Assembly (NCBI GenBank): GCA_038025085.1
Contig: CM076139.1
Location: forward strand, 24,691,807 to 24,755,806
DNA from: Tetragonia tetragonoides
Lineage: Eukaryota > Streptophyta > Magnoliopsida > Caryophyllales > Aizoaceae
Direction: 5' to 3'
Length of the DNA stretch: 64,000 bases
Shown here: piece after piece, positions 33,331 to 45,977 of the stretch
Layout of the letters: every line of letters starts with the position of its first letter
How positions within the stretch are numbered: position 1 is the first letter of the stretch
Position numbers and translations under genes: made by a program
Notes under the pieces: model-generated
Databases searched by the model: none
The model's input: only the letters and a program-made list of their open reading frames with translations
Told to the model about the DNA's origin: nothing

Positions 33331-34599
33331 TTCCCACCCCTTTCAATTCAGCATAGAAGACTTAACCAGACTAACCCATTAGTCCTTAATTTATACAAAG
33401 CTTTTATGATCATCTGGTATAGTGTACTCTATTAATCATATGATTTTTGGTCATGTATGCTGTAAACAAATAAGTTGTCTATGTTGTGCAGAACTTGTTT
33501 TTATATCTTTTGGTTTCTTGGATAACTGGGACATCACATCTGTGGTCTTACAAGGGTCCCTTTTATGTAGATGCGACTTATTGCTTTGATATTTTCTCCT
33601 CCTATAAAGATTTTCCTGACTAACTTCTTGGTCTTGCAGCATCCACTCTCAAAACATAGCAATTCGGCTGAAGCCTCCTTAGCCCATAATATGTCATTGG
33701 TATTTACGTGGTTGGTTTTTTGCTATGAGATGATTTAATTGAATTTCTCACTCTCATGCTCACATGTCAGCTCTTTTTTTAAATTTTTTTGTTTTTCTTG
33801 GTTTTCTCACTCCATAGACTAGAGAAATCATTTATGGTTGTTGCTCCATAAAAGTATGATCATTGAAGCTCCATTATGATTAGCTAGGCTCAAAGGATGA
33901 TGTTGGTTAAGGATGCCTTTTATTGGCCTCACCAGTTATGGTTCCCTTTGTATCTCCATTCTGTGATAACTCGCTCGTTTTCTGTTGTGTTCTGTAACTT
34001 TCTGTTTGAACTGTCCTAGTACTTGGGCACGTCACATATGTTGGAGATAGGTTACTACTTGGCTTGATGTGTCAAAAGTGGTATGCAGGTTTGAGTACGG
34101 CGCTGCTTGAAGATTGTTTGTAGTGTGGGTCAAGTGTATCTGCATCTTTCTGTTTAATTACTAAATTATTGATTAGTTGAGTTGCAGGAAAAGGAGGGAG
34201 GAGAAAAGTCTACGATAAGGATTTGAAAGATTTACACAGTTGCAGCAGGATTGCATGAGGTTCATGTTAGAAGTTTTGTATCTTACCCAAACTATTCTAG
34301 TTAGTGATAAGTTGTTTGAAAGCAGAACTATGTAATTTATTTGTTTTACTTTTATGAACTTGGAGGCCTGCATGATGGGGATCTTGGAAGCCCTTCACTA
34401 GAAGGTAGTCATCCATAAATGCTCCCTTTTAGTTTTGTATGAATGATTGTTATCTTTTGGTAATAATGTTTCTTATATTTCCTTAAAAAATTTGTGCGAT
34501 CCACCGGTATGTATATGCAAGGTACGGGATGAATGTAGGGTGATTCTTTGATTCATTTAATTTTATTTTTTTTTATAAAAAAAGAGGAAGCCTATCATA

Positions 34600-34842
34600 A
34601 CGGTTAACACCTAGAAGTATTTTCGTAAGGGGGTCTTTAATAACAGTTTAGCCACACAACTGTTATAAGAGACACCCATTAATAATGTTTTTTTGCTGAA
34701 GCGTTATAGAGGCCCATTTTACTATAACGGTTTCAACCGTTATTGTAGCCCTCTCCCTAACAATAACATCCACCTATATAACGCTTAAAAGCGTTATAAA
34801 AGGGGTACAAAACCGTTATTATTGGAGAAATCTGACGTAGTG
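34600..34842 (-). repeat. CACTA sub-terminal palindromes and terminal repeat, copy B
   Basis: Minus strand ends CACTACGTCAGATTTCTCC at 34842. Inside lie AACGCTTAAAAGCGTT and AACGGTTTCAACCGTT, near-perfect palindromes. Confidence 0.7.
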
Positions 34843-35056
34843 GGCCACTAATCTTAGTACTTTAGTTTTTTCGGGTATTACAATAGGAATACTGAATAAA
34901 ATAAAAGAAGTTCAACCAAGAGCTCAGTTCAACCAAGAGCTCACAGAACGCTCATAACCACTAAAGAGTATCATATATTGCTTTATATTGAGTAGATAAT
35001 TACAAAAGAAGACCTTATCATGACAATTACTTTTGTCTCAGTTACAAAAGAAGACC

Positions 35057-35930
35057 TTGACCTATTTATCATGTTCCATATCACGTTTTCTAGGAAAGAC
35101 CTTGACCTATTTATCATGTTCCATATCAGGTTGGACAGTCTGAAGTTGACCCTTAGTATTAGACAACATAGAGCTAGCCCCAAATCTTTCAACCATAAGT
35201 TCAACAGAGGGAGGGCTGGGTCTATTAGGACAATGATCGAAATCATGCTGAGAATCACCACAAAGAACACAAAGTTCCAACAAGCCTTCATAAAAAATCC
35301 CAAATTTAACACTAGTGGAGTTAAACTTGAGCTTAATACAACCACGTAGAGTTTTAGTCACATCATTATTAACACAAACTCTAGCAAACATACCCCTACG
35401 CCTATGCTGAGTAAAAATCATCCAATTTAATCACAGCCCCAACATGCATAAGGAGATAACTTAAAGCAGGAAAATCCCAATATTCTAAGGGGAGCAAAGG
35501 TACTCTGACCCATCGATCAACACAAGTGATTCCAGACAGAATTAAACATAATTTTCCATGGTTTAATAACAAAATTAGGGCCCTGAACAAACCATGGTCT
35601 ATTCTCCCAAACATAAATCTTATCCTCAATATTATTAAAATGAAATAAAATCCAACCACTACCAACTGGCATAAACTCAACTTCCCCATGTATAAACTTA
35701 CAATCATGGGTAAGCTTAGAGGTTATAGCAGTAAGGGAGAGGGCCTTTCCCCAAAACTTACCAACTAAACATAGAGCATCTAATTCATCCACCATCTCCA
35801 GGGAAATAGGAGGACCCTCCTCTTGCCTTACGACGACTCGAACAACATCTGAAATAGTTGACTCGCCAAGGGGACCATCATGTCGGATAGTGGGATCAGA
35901 AGGAGTAAAGTCACTACCACTAGCCACTAT
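35057..35930 (-). pseudogene. LINE ORF1, middle part (DUF4283 and zinc knuckle)
   Basis: RNA-binding ORF1 protein of the LINE. From 35930 downward: SDFTPSDPTIRHDGPLGES, then a DUF4283-type domain (LCLVGKFWGKALSLTAI, FMPVGSGWILFHFNN, WENRPWFVQGPNFVIKPW). A shift near 35530 leads to DRWVRVPLLPLEYWDF, another near 35415 to RRRGMFARVCVNNDV and the CCHC knuckle CVLCGDSQHDFDHC (about 35255). A TAG follows DMEHDK at 35107. It joins 56205-56018 in frame across the Tekay TSD and 32364 beyond copy B. Confidence 0.85.
35926..35930. repeat. Left target-site duplication of the Tekay element (ACTAT)
   Basis: ACTAT before the LTR start TGTAGCACCC; identical to 56018-56022. Confidence 0.93.
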
Positions 35931-38627
35931 TGTAGCACCCTCGAATTCACAACGATTTCTTGGGAACTATCAACATCATTGTGCACGACTCGACACCACT
36001 GAACCGTCCCAAACCCGAGGGTAGCTACTACAACATTTATCACTAAGGAGTAAATGCTAAGCAGAAAGAAAGACTAGGCATCGAAAGGAGCTTCTAAGGA
36101 ACTAAACAATCTAAAACAGTTTATATCAGAGTTGTGTATATAGTGAGCTAAAAACCATTAAACCAATTTATTACAACTTGCCTTCAAAGGGCGAAATCCA
36201 ATAAAATCCCAACGATCTAAACTGAACTAAAGAGAGTTCCAAAAACCCGACGCCAACTCTATCTTCCAAGCTGTACATCCTCAATCAACTAAACCTACAC
36301 TTTGGTTTCCGTGACAGAAACAAAATACAGAAGAAGAGAAAAGAAACAAAAGAGAAACAAAAATCAGATAAACTGAATAAACGTCATTCGTACCCAGTAA
36401 AAACATTTCGCAAACATTACCTGAGATTTTAGAAGAATCATTGAAATTCATTTGCATACGCACATAAGCATATAATCAAGCATACGCATAACGACATTCT
36501 TTTATACGCAATTCTTGTATAGTGATCATACAAAATATGACATAGACAATCCGTCTTGATTAGAGAGATGTAAGAGAGCGAATAGAACAGTGATTACCCA
36601 TACTCTTCATCGAATATACAATCACGCCATGGACTTAATGACTCTAGTGTGCACACTACCTCTAGTATAATTATACGAGCTTAGAGGACTTAATAAATGG
36701 GGAATGATCCATCCCAGACACACTGCGAGCTGTCCATAAGTAACTTGGGAATCACTCATCCCTTAAACTACACCATTAGGTGTAATCCCGATTGCTCGAC
36801 TACTCCTAGGGATCCATTAGAAGTCTTACTCTCATTTAATTCAATTCACATAATTTGCATTGGTTGACATAGTGGTACTACGAGACCACGACTTACTAAT
36901 TCATTTCATGCTCTTGACAATGAATAGTAAATAACGACGATAATGATAATTCAATACGATGAGAATTAAACATGCTTTAATTCAATAACGACGATAATTC
37001 AATAAAGATGACATTGCATGTCTAGAATAATTTCGGCAGCATTTCGGCAGGGTAATATGATATCCAAAAATTCACAAATCATCCAAGACATTAAACAATA
37101 ATAAATATGTGCTCACTAGCACTCAATAATACCCATACCAATTAGCATATAATTAATAGCATAATAATACTAATAATTCACCATTCAACAATTGTCCAAT
37201 AATTATCATATGGACTAATTAATTCTCAAAACATGATAACATCGACATGCTAATTATAATTCATAATTACAGCAGTAAACATGCTTAATAATTCTCATAA
37301 TAACGACGATATAATTTAATCATGCTTTGCATATTAAATTCACAACAAATTTCCCATTAGCACATAACACATCAAAATAGTTTTGATGAGGCTTTGGAAG
37401 AAGGTAGGCATGAGTGCTTACCACTAAAACGCTACCAAACAGTACGTAAGCTCCACGTACAAAGATTATCATGCTTGCTCGTTAGGCACTAATTAAAGAT
37501 AATTACCGAAAATAAATTTATTAAATACGAAAATCCAAAAAGTAACGAAATATTAATCTGATATTTATTAAATTCCTTGATTTATTATAACCAATTTAGG
37601 CTTTTGAAAATCCGAATTCGGGTTCCAAACGAGTGCAAAAAAATTAAAATACGAAATTAAATCTGCTGAAAATCGTGAAAAACCTGCACGATAATTTCGA
37701 AAACGCAAAGAACGAAACTCGACCGCGCGACCCACAAACCACCACGACCACCACCCATGTTGGTCATGGATCCACTGGTAACCCCACTACCCCCACCAAC
37801 GCCGATGGTGGTGGTCCACCGTGGTGGTCACGGCAAGGCCCTAAAGAGAGCAAAAGAGAGAAAAAGAGAAAGAAAGGGAGAGGGAGGTTGGGGTTGAGCA
37901 ACCAGCCCGAAAACTCACCGAAGAAGACAGTAGGTGGCCGGAAAGCGGTGGCCCCTTGGTGGTCTATGGCTGCACAGAAGAGAGAAAGAGAAAACAAGGG
38001 GAGAGAGAGAAGTAACGTGAGAAAGAGAAAGGAAAAGAAAGAGAGAGAAAGAAGAGGAGAGAGAAAGCTTACCAATGGTGATGGCGGCGGTCGGGTGATT
38101 TCCGGCGGCCGAGCAAGGGAGAGAAGAGAGAGAGAGTGGGCGGGTGAGAGAGAGGAGAGATGATGAGGGTTTGATCAAAGTGTGCAAACTGAATAATGTC
38201 TCATCTTTTTGTTTATATACACACTCATGATGGTTTTGGTCAATAAAGTCAAGGTGGGAATAAAAGAAATATTCCCATAAAATTAATTGAATAAAATTCT
38301 CTCCGAATAAATAAAAAAAGAAATATGAATTCTCTCGATCGTTAAAATCATTTAAATAAAACTCTCAAATAATTTTCTGATTTAAATTGCTAATTAAAGC
38401 TTATTAAAACAATATGAATAATTCTTATTCATATATAAAATATTTTAATTAAACTCCTCAAAATTGATAAATGCAATTTATGAAAATCCCATAATAATAA
38501 TTAATATTATTGTGGCTTTAATTGAATAAATCGAATCCTTAAATTTAATTACGATTTAATATCCGAAATGATTTATAAATCATTTATAAATCAATACAAT
38601 AATTATAGAATATATTGGGGTATCACA
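35931..38627 (-). repeat. Tekay 3' LTR
   Basis: A 2697-bp LTR from TGTAGCACCC to GGGGTATCACA. A purine-rich GAGAAAGAGAAA-type stretch at 37830-38160 becomes a CT-rich leader on the coding strand, downstream of the TATA box. The reading frames across it (e.g. 37675-38163 plus) are low-complexity artefacts. Confidence 0.9.
38211..38219 (-). promoter_or_regulatory. Tekay 3' LTR TATA box
   Basis: TATATAAAC on the minus strand, about 410 bp inside the LTR; the 5' LTR has it at 55600-55608. Confidence 0.7.
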
Positions 38628-38906
38628 TTCTACCCTGCTTAAAAGAAGTTTTGTCCCGAAACTTGAGACATGAAGTAATGACTTCCCAAAACAAAACGAG
38701 TTTACCCATACGAAGGTATAAAACAATTTCTAGGACACTAATATATGCAAGATGAGCAAGTACGATCGTGATTCTAAGTTGATTACCATGCACCATGCAA
38801 TGCTTGAACATGCAATTCGTGCAAAGCGATAAACAAAACACGCAAAAAGACGAAATTTTGAGGCGTGACATTCTACCCTCCTTAAAAGGAGTTTCGTCCC
38901 GAAACT
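38628..38906 (-). repeat. Duplicated polypurine tract at the Tekay 3' end
   Basis: On the minus strand the motif CTTTTAAGGAGGGTAGAA (about 38888-38871) is followed by TGTCACGCCTC, an LTR-like start, and 240 bp later a second tract CTTTTAAGCAGGGTAGAA leads into the real LTR (TGTGATACCCC). Confidence 0.7.
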
Positions 38907-39385
38907 CAAGTGGGACTAGTACCTTCTAGGAAGAGGTCTGGATATTTCTCGCGCATGAGGGATTCAGCTTCCCATGTTGATTCCTCTTGACCTTGTCGAG
39001 ATCAAACGACTTTGACAATCGGAATAGTCTTTGTTCGAGTTGAGTGTTCTTCGCGATCCACAATCTTGATAGGACACTCTTTGTAAGTCAGACTTTCGTC
39101 GAGATCGATCGTTTCAGGTTGAACGACATGAGTTGGATCATGTACATAATGCTTCAACTGAGAGACATGTAACACGCTATGGACTTTTGCAAGTTGCACA
39201 GGTAAAGCTAGTCGATAAGCAACCTCACCAATCATTTCCAGGATCTCGTAAGGTCAAATGTAACGAGGACTCAACTTCTCCTTATGACCAAAACGCATGA
39301 CACCCTTGGTAGGAGATACTCGCAAGAGTACCTTGCTTCCCACCTCAAACTCTTCAGTTCTACGACCTCTATCTGTGTACGATTT
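38907..39385 (-). pseudogene. Tekay integrase C-terminus and chromodomain
   Basis: The chromodomain would tether integration to methylated histone H3. From the E2 junction: YTDRGRRTEEFEVGSKVLL, RFGHKEKLSPRYI, a TGA, PYEILEMIGEVAYRLALP, HSVLHVSQLKHYV, then the chromodomain (IKIVDREEHSTRTKTIPIVK, a TGA where Trp is expected, EESTWEAESLMREKYPDLF). The aromatic cage cannot form with that stop. It continues the integrase at 47290 in frame once E2 and one GATTT are removed. Confidence 0.85.
39381..39385. repeat. Left target-site duplication of E2 (GATTT)
   Basis: GATTT before the LTR start, which here reads TTTAAGGACC (TGTAAGG with G to T). The partner is 47286-47290. Confidence 0.85.
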
Positions 39386-40642
39386 TTTAAGGACCCGGGA
39401 TTTCTACGGCCCACGGAGTGCGTCCTTATAGAAAATTTGTAAGCTGGGGGTTTAGATAAGTTCAAGGGACCATCGAGTTAGAAAAGCTTTTGAAAACACT
39501 TGAATTGAATAAAAGCCAAGAAAGAGGTCACAAATCTGCTATCGGCGTTTTATCGAAGGGACAAACCGAAGGGACAATCCGAAGGGACAACCCAATAGCG
39601 CGATAAGTGAACTAATCATGTTTTTAGAAAGACTCTCGCTCATATAGAACATATGAGTACCCAAGAATAATAGGTTCGGGAGTGAAGGTACGAGGTGGGA
39701 AGGTGTTAGGCACCCAACTCGCCCGTATTATGACGGCCTCTACTAACTCAAGTTTGCTTAATAATTTAAAGACATAATTCCCATGCAAAACCGGATTAAC
39801 AACCTAGACTTAGATTATCAATTGGTTCACCACAAGCATCACAACATTTATTATTAACCCTTGTTTAGACATGCATTCGATTTGACAAGTTGGGCAGCAC
39901 AATGACTATACAGACAATATTTAGGAAGCAATAAAAGCGCTATTCTAGCATGATATCTAAATTATGACTACTGGAAAATAAACAATTAGGCAATTAATTT
40001 AATTTGAGCCCTCAGGAATTTGTACCTAAACTGTAGGCTATATTTGACAAGAATATTAAAACAAGATCTCAAATTTGGAAGAAAGAGGGAGAAGCTCAGA
40101 GTTCAATACTACTGAGAAGAAAGGGTGTCAACAGTAGATTGTGTGTTTTGAACTGCGGGTGAAGGGTTGTTTATATAGGCATGGGGAAGTAGGGTTGGAC
40201 GGTAGAAATTGAGCTGATAAACGAGACGGGCCTAAAAAATCAGTCGGGCCCGCGACTCTGGGACTTATTCCAGGGCCGCTGACGGCTCTCAGGAGCCAGC
40301 TGGATGTCGTCATAATGACGTCATCCAGTGTATTTTTATTTTTTGGAGGAATTTTTGTATTCTGAAAAATATGAAAAACCGTTTTACCCTTGGATGATAA
40401 AAGACGGTTCTACCCCTAAATCGCAACTTGGCGACCGGAGGTCGAAAAAAGGCGTGAGACGTGTCGTTGGAAAGCTCTCGAACGGGACTTCTAAATGAAA
40501 TGGAATGAAGGAGTGTTTGGAGGAAAAACCTGAGACCTTATCTTAACTATTAAAGCAAAAATAGCAGTTCAAGTTTATAAATTACTCCTTTCATCATTGG
40601 GCTTTTGCGGAGGAATCTGAAGGCGCGTTTTTGGCGCCTACA
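39386..40642 (-). repeat. E2 3' LTR
   Basis: A 1257-bp LTR ending GGCGCCTACA, with TATATAAA on the minus strand at 40177-40170. It lacks about 51 bp found in the 5' LTR, a second copy of CAGCGCCGCTAGCGGCCCTGG and flanking bases. Confidence 0.88.
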
Positions 40643-40657
40643 GAAGCCCCCACTTTG

Positions 40658-43653
40658 ATCGAGCTTGAGTAAAACCGAAGATCAAAGTACTCCGAAGGCG
40701 ACATGCAGGATGCTGATGTGCGCATGGTGTGTGAGAGTGTACAGTATGCATGCATATGAAGACAAACCTGAGTTGGAAAACGCTCGTAGTGTGCTAAGAT
40801 TTCATCTCTGTTAACACAAGAGAAAATAAAGGTTATGTTAGCAGGATAGAACACCGCTCGTAGATGGTCTAAACGTCTGCTGGGGACCTGTATTCAGAGT
40901 GAATGAAAAAGCTAGTAATACTTTGAGAATGATCAATGCAGAGTGCTTCGACAAACAGTGACTAAACACCGCTCGGCGGATGTCGAGATCCCGTCCCTGT
41001 TATAAGAAACGAAAACGTCAACGAGATAAGAGCGATTAAAAATAATCGGCCATAAAGTGGTTAGGACATATGAACAATTTAAATGCAATAGCTTAAGCAA
41101 TCATTGACTGAAACATATAAAAAATAATGGACAGTATAACTGTAACAGTTTAAGCAATTATTGACTGACACAAAAATAAGTAACCTCGTAGAAGGGCTGA
41201 CCATAAAAATTTGTAACCTCGCAGAAGGACTGACCCCAAAAATTTGTAAAAGCGCAGAGGGACTGGCCCCAAATATTTGTAAACATCGCAGAGGGACTGA
41301 CCCAAAAAATTTGTAAACATCGCAGTGGGACTGACCCCAAAAATTTGTAAACCTCGTAGAGGGACTGACCCCAAAAATTTGTAAACCTCGTAGAGAGGCT
41401 GACCCCAAAATTTTGTAATGATTAGTAAGGCCAACAGATTTTCCGGGCATAAAATATTTTTGGGCGCTCCGGGCGGTAAGAGTCACCGCAGTGTAGATCC
41501 GGGCTTCAGTATCTGGGTCCTGCAAAAGTAATTGGGTTAGTTTAACCTAAGAAAGTTGGTACTGTAAAATAGGCCAACTATCGAATTTGAACTTGTGGGC
41601 CAGAGTGCTTTACTCCCGCACGCTTGGTACCGATTTTCGCCATACAATGAACTGAAGTAACGAACTTCGGACTGGAAAAATGGGCCGTGGGTCAGCAGAG
41701 GGGGCCCGCACGCGCAGGGCTGTTGTTGGAAGGTTATCTCTAATCTTGGTTGTAGTGGGAAGGTCACTTTTGGGCTTGATCATGAGTTTCGGGCTTATTG
41801 GTTTTGATGGAGAGCAGGTAGACTCAAACCTGCAGTGGAAATATGCACATAGAGAAGAGATGCAATAGACATGCCCGACTGACCATGACAAGATGCACAA
41901 GACATGACATAGTAATATGCACGGGGAACATGGGATTTGACATGTAAACACATAGGGACTCAAGACACTAAGAAATTATGTACACATGCATGCCTTTGAA
42001 GGCGACTCTAATATTCATGCAAATATGATGTATGGAGACTCTATTGACTCACAGCTCCATGCAGCCTAGCCTAACATGCACGACTCTCCTATAGGGTCTG
42101 AAGAGGGTCTTCATATGGGAAAATATTTTATGATCAAGAATTTCATTCCTGTGGTGATCTTGGCAGAGTATGAGACAAGTGGACAAAACTGGGTGCAGTC
42201 AAGGAAGAATCAGCCCCCAGTTTGATGTGCGGTTCTTGATGGATATGACCTACTCGAGGAGCTATGGGTATTGATGCGGCGGTACAAAATATCCTTACTT
42301 AAGGTATGGGGACGAAATGGCCAACTTGGAATGTAACGGACAAAGAACCGACTCATTCTGAAAAAACCCCCAGTTGGGAAGTCTATGTGCAAGCCTACAA
42401 GAAAGGTGATGAGTATGACCTCTAGACGACAGACCAAAGAGCGCTTACATGAGAAACAATGTTCTAAATCCTCGAAAATTTAAGTTTCCTCAAGAAGTTG
42501 AATTTGTTTTATATATTTTTTTTGGTTGCCCTAACTTTTGCCTAGGCCACCCTTTCGGGTTTTCAACCTACCGGGCTCATTTTTTTTTAGCCTTAGATGA
42601 GAATGGTGGAATTTTTGGAAAACTCCTTATGATCATGTGACAAAGTGGTTTTCGTGGCCGGACCTCCTTGAGGTTTCCTACGTATCCAGTTTATGGAATC
42701 AGACCAACGTAGTTTAGGGCTATACAATTTAATGGTCGTACCTCTTGGAGGGCTTTTGGGTTGTAATGTCAGGCTGGGTTGAGGTGTCAAACAAAGGATA
42801 AAGGTTCAAATAAACCCAATGTAAATCCCCTCCCTAAAGTATGCTAGATGGTATAGAAGCTTGTCATCTGGGCAAGGTGGCTAAGAGACCTATGTTTAGG
42901 TAAGGCCATTGTTTGGTTGTGCTTGAAGTGTTTGCACTTTTTTGGATCTTTGATCGCTCTCGACTTTTTTTCTCTTTGGTTTTTTCTTGTTTTTGCTCTT
43001 GAACTTTTGAGTTCTCTCTTCTTTTTGGTATTTCTCTCGGTGGCTCTTTTTGTAGGTCGGTCCATCTTGCCTAGAAGGTTGCTTCTATTCCCATGTCGCA
43101 CACACCCATTCCCCGGGTAATGATGATGTGGTTAAGAAATGAAAGGCTATGTGTTTAAGGCTCAAAGGGTTGCAAGTGATAATGATGTATAGGGTATTAA
43201 AGGATATTGATGTGAGGTGCCAAATGAATGCCTCCTGTCCTCAGCACGGACGGTTTCAACTGTATGTCCTCCATGGGGATGATCATTAGGGAGACTTTGT
43301 TTGATGTTTTCCACAATGAAGGCTTTCTTTTGATTTTTTTTTTTGTTGTTCCGTCATAGGCAACTTAAGTTTGTCATAGAATTGAACAAAGAACAATGAT
43401 GGGAATCAAAATGCAATCTTTATTGAATCGAAGAAAAGCATTACACGAGAAGTAAGCTAGACTCTATGGACGAATTTAAAAGACAAAACTAGAAATCATT
43501 AAACTTGACTAGACTCAACTAGACTTGCACACTAGGAAACTTCGACTCTATTCAACTTCTCGAGCACAGGCTGTTCACAGGGACACGAAGGAAAGCCCCC
43601 TGTAGATACTCGCGTTGTTCACGACTTAAGTGGAATTCTTAAGAAGGTTATCT
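40658..43653 (-). other. E2 noncoding 3' region
   Basis: Parallels 7656-10924 of E1 without a supported gene. It holds a different tandem array (41190-41420). Short frames are not conserved with E1. Confidence 0.7.
41190..41420 (-). repeat. About 35-bp tandem repeat near the E2 3' LTR
   Basis: Roughly seven units built on GGACTGACCCCAAAAATTTG with TAAACCTCGTAGAG (plus reading). E1 has 65-bp units at this place, one of which contains the same GACTGACCC words, so a sub-part was amplified separately. Confidence 0.85.
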
Positions 43654-44581
43654 TCAATTAGGATGCCCACAATAGAGCTGGTTGTAGGAGTCAATTTCTT
43701 GATGCTTGAGGGGTTCCTTGTAAGCAGGTTGCAGGTTTTTGATGAGTTGGCGGATTTGATCAGTTTGCGAAGGTTGCTCAACCAGTTCGGCTATCTTTAG
43801 CTTCCAACGCCTAAGAGAGGCAGTGAATCTCTCATCTTCTTCTTGTTTGGTGATCTCTAACTCTCGAAGGGTCATAGGTAGAGCAACATTTTCCTTGTAG
43901 CATGCAAGGAAGACTGTAGTGAAATCTGACCAAGTGCGGTAGTCCTCAAAATTCAAGGTGTAGAACCAACGACGAGTTGGGGCATCAAGAGTCTGTGGGA
44001 ACAAGTGAATGTAGATATTTTTGTCTACTCCTTTTAAACCCATGACAGTAGTGAAGGCTTTGAGGTGGTCTTGTGGATTATCAGTGCCGGTAAATATCGG
44101 AACCACGGGTATGGAGAACTTGGCTGGAAGCTTGCCCTTCACTTTGGGATTGACTTTACCAACATTAGCATGGTAGTTGGCAAACAGGCCGCTATTTTCG
44201 AGCACAGAAATAATCTTAGCCATCTTGGCATTTGGTCCTTCTTCCTCAGAGTTGGAGTCAGAGAGGATTATTGCTTCATCCTTTTCCTTCTTTCCAAATT
44301 TTCAACCTTGAGTCGCACCCTTTCTAACTCGCTCATGAGATCATCAAGCCTCTCGTCGGTGGTCTTACCCATGGTGGAGTTTGGGGGTGTGATCGGTGAG
44401 GTAAGGGATGTATTGAGTGGTGGGGGGTTTGTGGTGGTGATGGATTATGGGGTGATGGCCTTTTGGAATGTGGTGGTGTCTTGGAGGTAGCTTGTACACG
44501 AACCAATCTGCCGGATGATCGAGCCCAACCTTTGTCTCCGTAATTCTTCCTCGAGCCCCCAATCCTGAACACAAGTCTCAA
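43654..44581 (-). pseudogene. E2 gag
   Basis: Homologue of the E1 gag. The first frame 44581-44333 starts MRLVFRIGGSRKNYG but shifts in the Pro-rich part. The capsid core is open from 44223 to 43654 (DNPQDHLKAFTTVMGLKG, LDAPTRRWFYTLNFEDY, WKLKIAELVEQPSQTD, KNLQPAYKEPLKH). Lesions differ from those of E1 and E3, so the family gag was intact when these copies were made. Confidence 0.83.
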
Positions 44582-45958
44582 GTTAGGAAGACGCCAAAGA
44601 AAGGACTTGAAAATAAAAACTCATGATTTTTAGAAGACCCTCGATAACTCCTAAGGTGAATGAATCTAAGGACGTCTATATGAACTCGAATGCATGATGA
44701 TGAAAATGCAATGACAGAGTTACGACAACAACATGTAAGATGCATGGCAGACTGACCTTGACATGTATGACAATGTATGGATGCTTCCTAGAATGACCCT
44801 AGAGCACTTAATGAATGACTTGTCTAGACTTCTAGTGCATGAGACGTAATGAACAAATAAAGACATTGATGAATGCAACACTCAGATTTTTGTACAAATG
44901 CATATGTAAAATGACGACAATGCAAACATGACGACTAGTTATGAATCCTAGCATGGAGCGTTTAATATGTATAATGTAATGAAATGCAATGCAAAGGAGT
45001 GGAAAATGACAACCTAAGCCTAAATTCCCGATTATTTCCCCTCATATCAAAGGAAAAACGAAGTCGATGAACGAAAATGAGAAAAATAGAAAAAAGACGG
45101 ACCATCCTATTATTTTTTTTTAATTTTTCTAGACTCAAAGAAAATGAAAAATGGGATAAATAAATAAAAAAAGAAAATTTCGGCAATTTTTTTTTTTAAT
45201 TTTCCGAATTTTTTTTTTCGGCATTTTTATTTGTAACACCAACTTTTTTTTTGCTTTTCTTTTTTTTTTTGCCGACTCTGAATTACATCAAGACAATAAA
45301 GAGAAAAAAAAGATGGGAGAGGGGAATCGGAGAGACTGACTCTTTTTTTTTTTTGCTAAAAGGTCCTAGAAAATTGTTCATTACTTCGACGCTGTATGAA
45401 AATATATCATCGGGGAAACGAGTGCTCATTGAATTGAATTCTCGCACTATTTTTTAGGCATTAGGAACTAGCTAAAAATAAAAGAGAGGACTCCTAGCAC
45501 GTAAGTACATGTTGGCACATAGTCAAGGTATTCATGCATTCAGACAAGCATAATAACAACGCAGTTTACAGGCAAACATGTGATCAGACGGGCATTACAA
45601 CGATACATGCATAACAAGCAAGCGAATGCACGAATGTGGGCTAGAGGCTTTTGGCTCCTGTGAGGTTACCACAACAAATTACAATTTCCGTTCGGCGGAT
45701 GGTCGACACATCGATTGTAATTCTGTTCATCAACAAGGATTGATGAGTCATGGGTGAGGAAGCGTCTATTTGCACGATAGGACAACTTTATATTCCTTTA
45801 GATATATGGGTTGTCTACGAGTTGCGACACAAACTTCCTCGAGGGTCGATAAGGGTCAAAAAGTTGTGCCAAGGCACATATAAATGATGCAAAGATATGG
45901 AACACGTTATTAAACAATTAAGCAACTTTGACTTTCAAGTCTCACCCTCTTAAATAAA
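44582..45958 (-). other. E2 leader between PBS and gag
   Basis: Equivalent of 11708-13024. AT-rich with T runs near 45110-45350. About 50 bp near 45875-45930 are present here but not in E1. No supported gene. Confidence 0.65.
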
Positions 45959-45976
45959 TCCCCAGTGAAGTCGCCA
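45959..45976 (-). promoter_or_regulatory. E2 primer binding site
   Basis: Minus strand TGGCGACTTCACTGGGGA, identical to that of E1 and E3. Confidence 0.85.
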
Positions 45977-45977
45977 C

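Larger units (their letters stand above)
32365..35056 (+). repeat. 2.69-kb direct repeat, copy B inserted in LINE ORF1
   Basis: Repeats 29180-31838 including CACTA part, family F LTR end (34843-34882) and LINE spacer. It sits between two parts of ORF1. Compared with A it has extra bases after the LTR end (ATAGGAATACTGAATAAAAT) and a repeat of AGTTCAACCAAGAGCTC. Because three unrelated units are copied together, it arose by duplication of the A locus and not by transposition. Confidence 0.85.

Noticed and set aside
35020..35349. Plus-strand ORF of 109 codons
   Set aside because: Antisense shadow of the LINE ORF1 zinc-knuckle region.
37675..38163. Arg/Glu/Lys-rich plus-strand ORF, also at 55040-55534
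   Set aside because: Both lie in the Tekay LTRs over a GAGA-type low-complexity stretch; it is the CT-rich leader read backwards.
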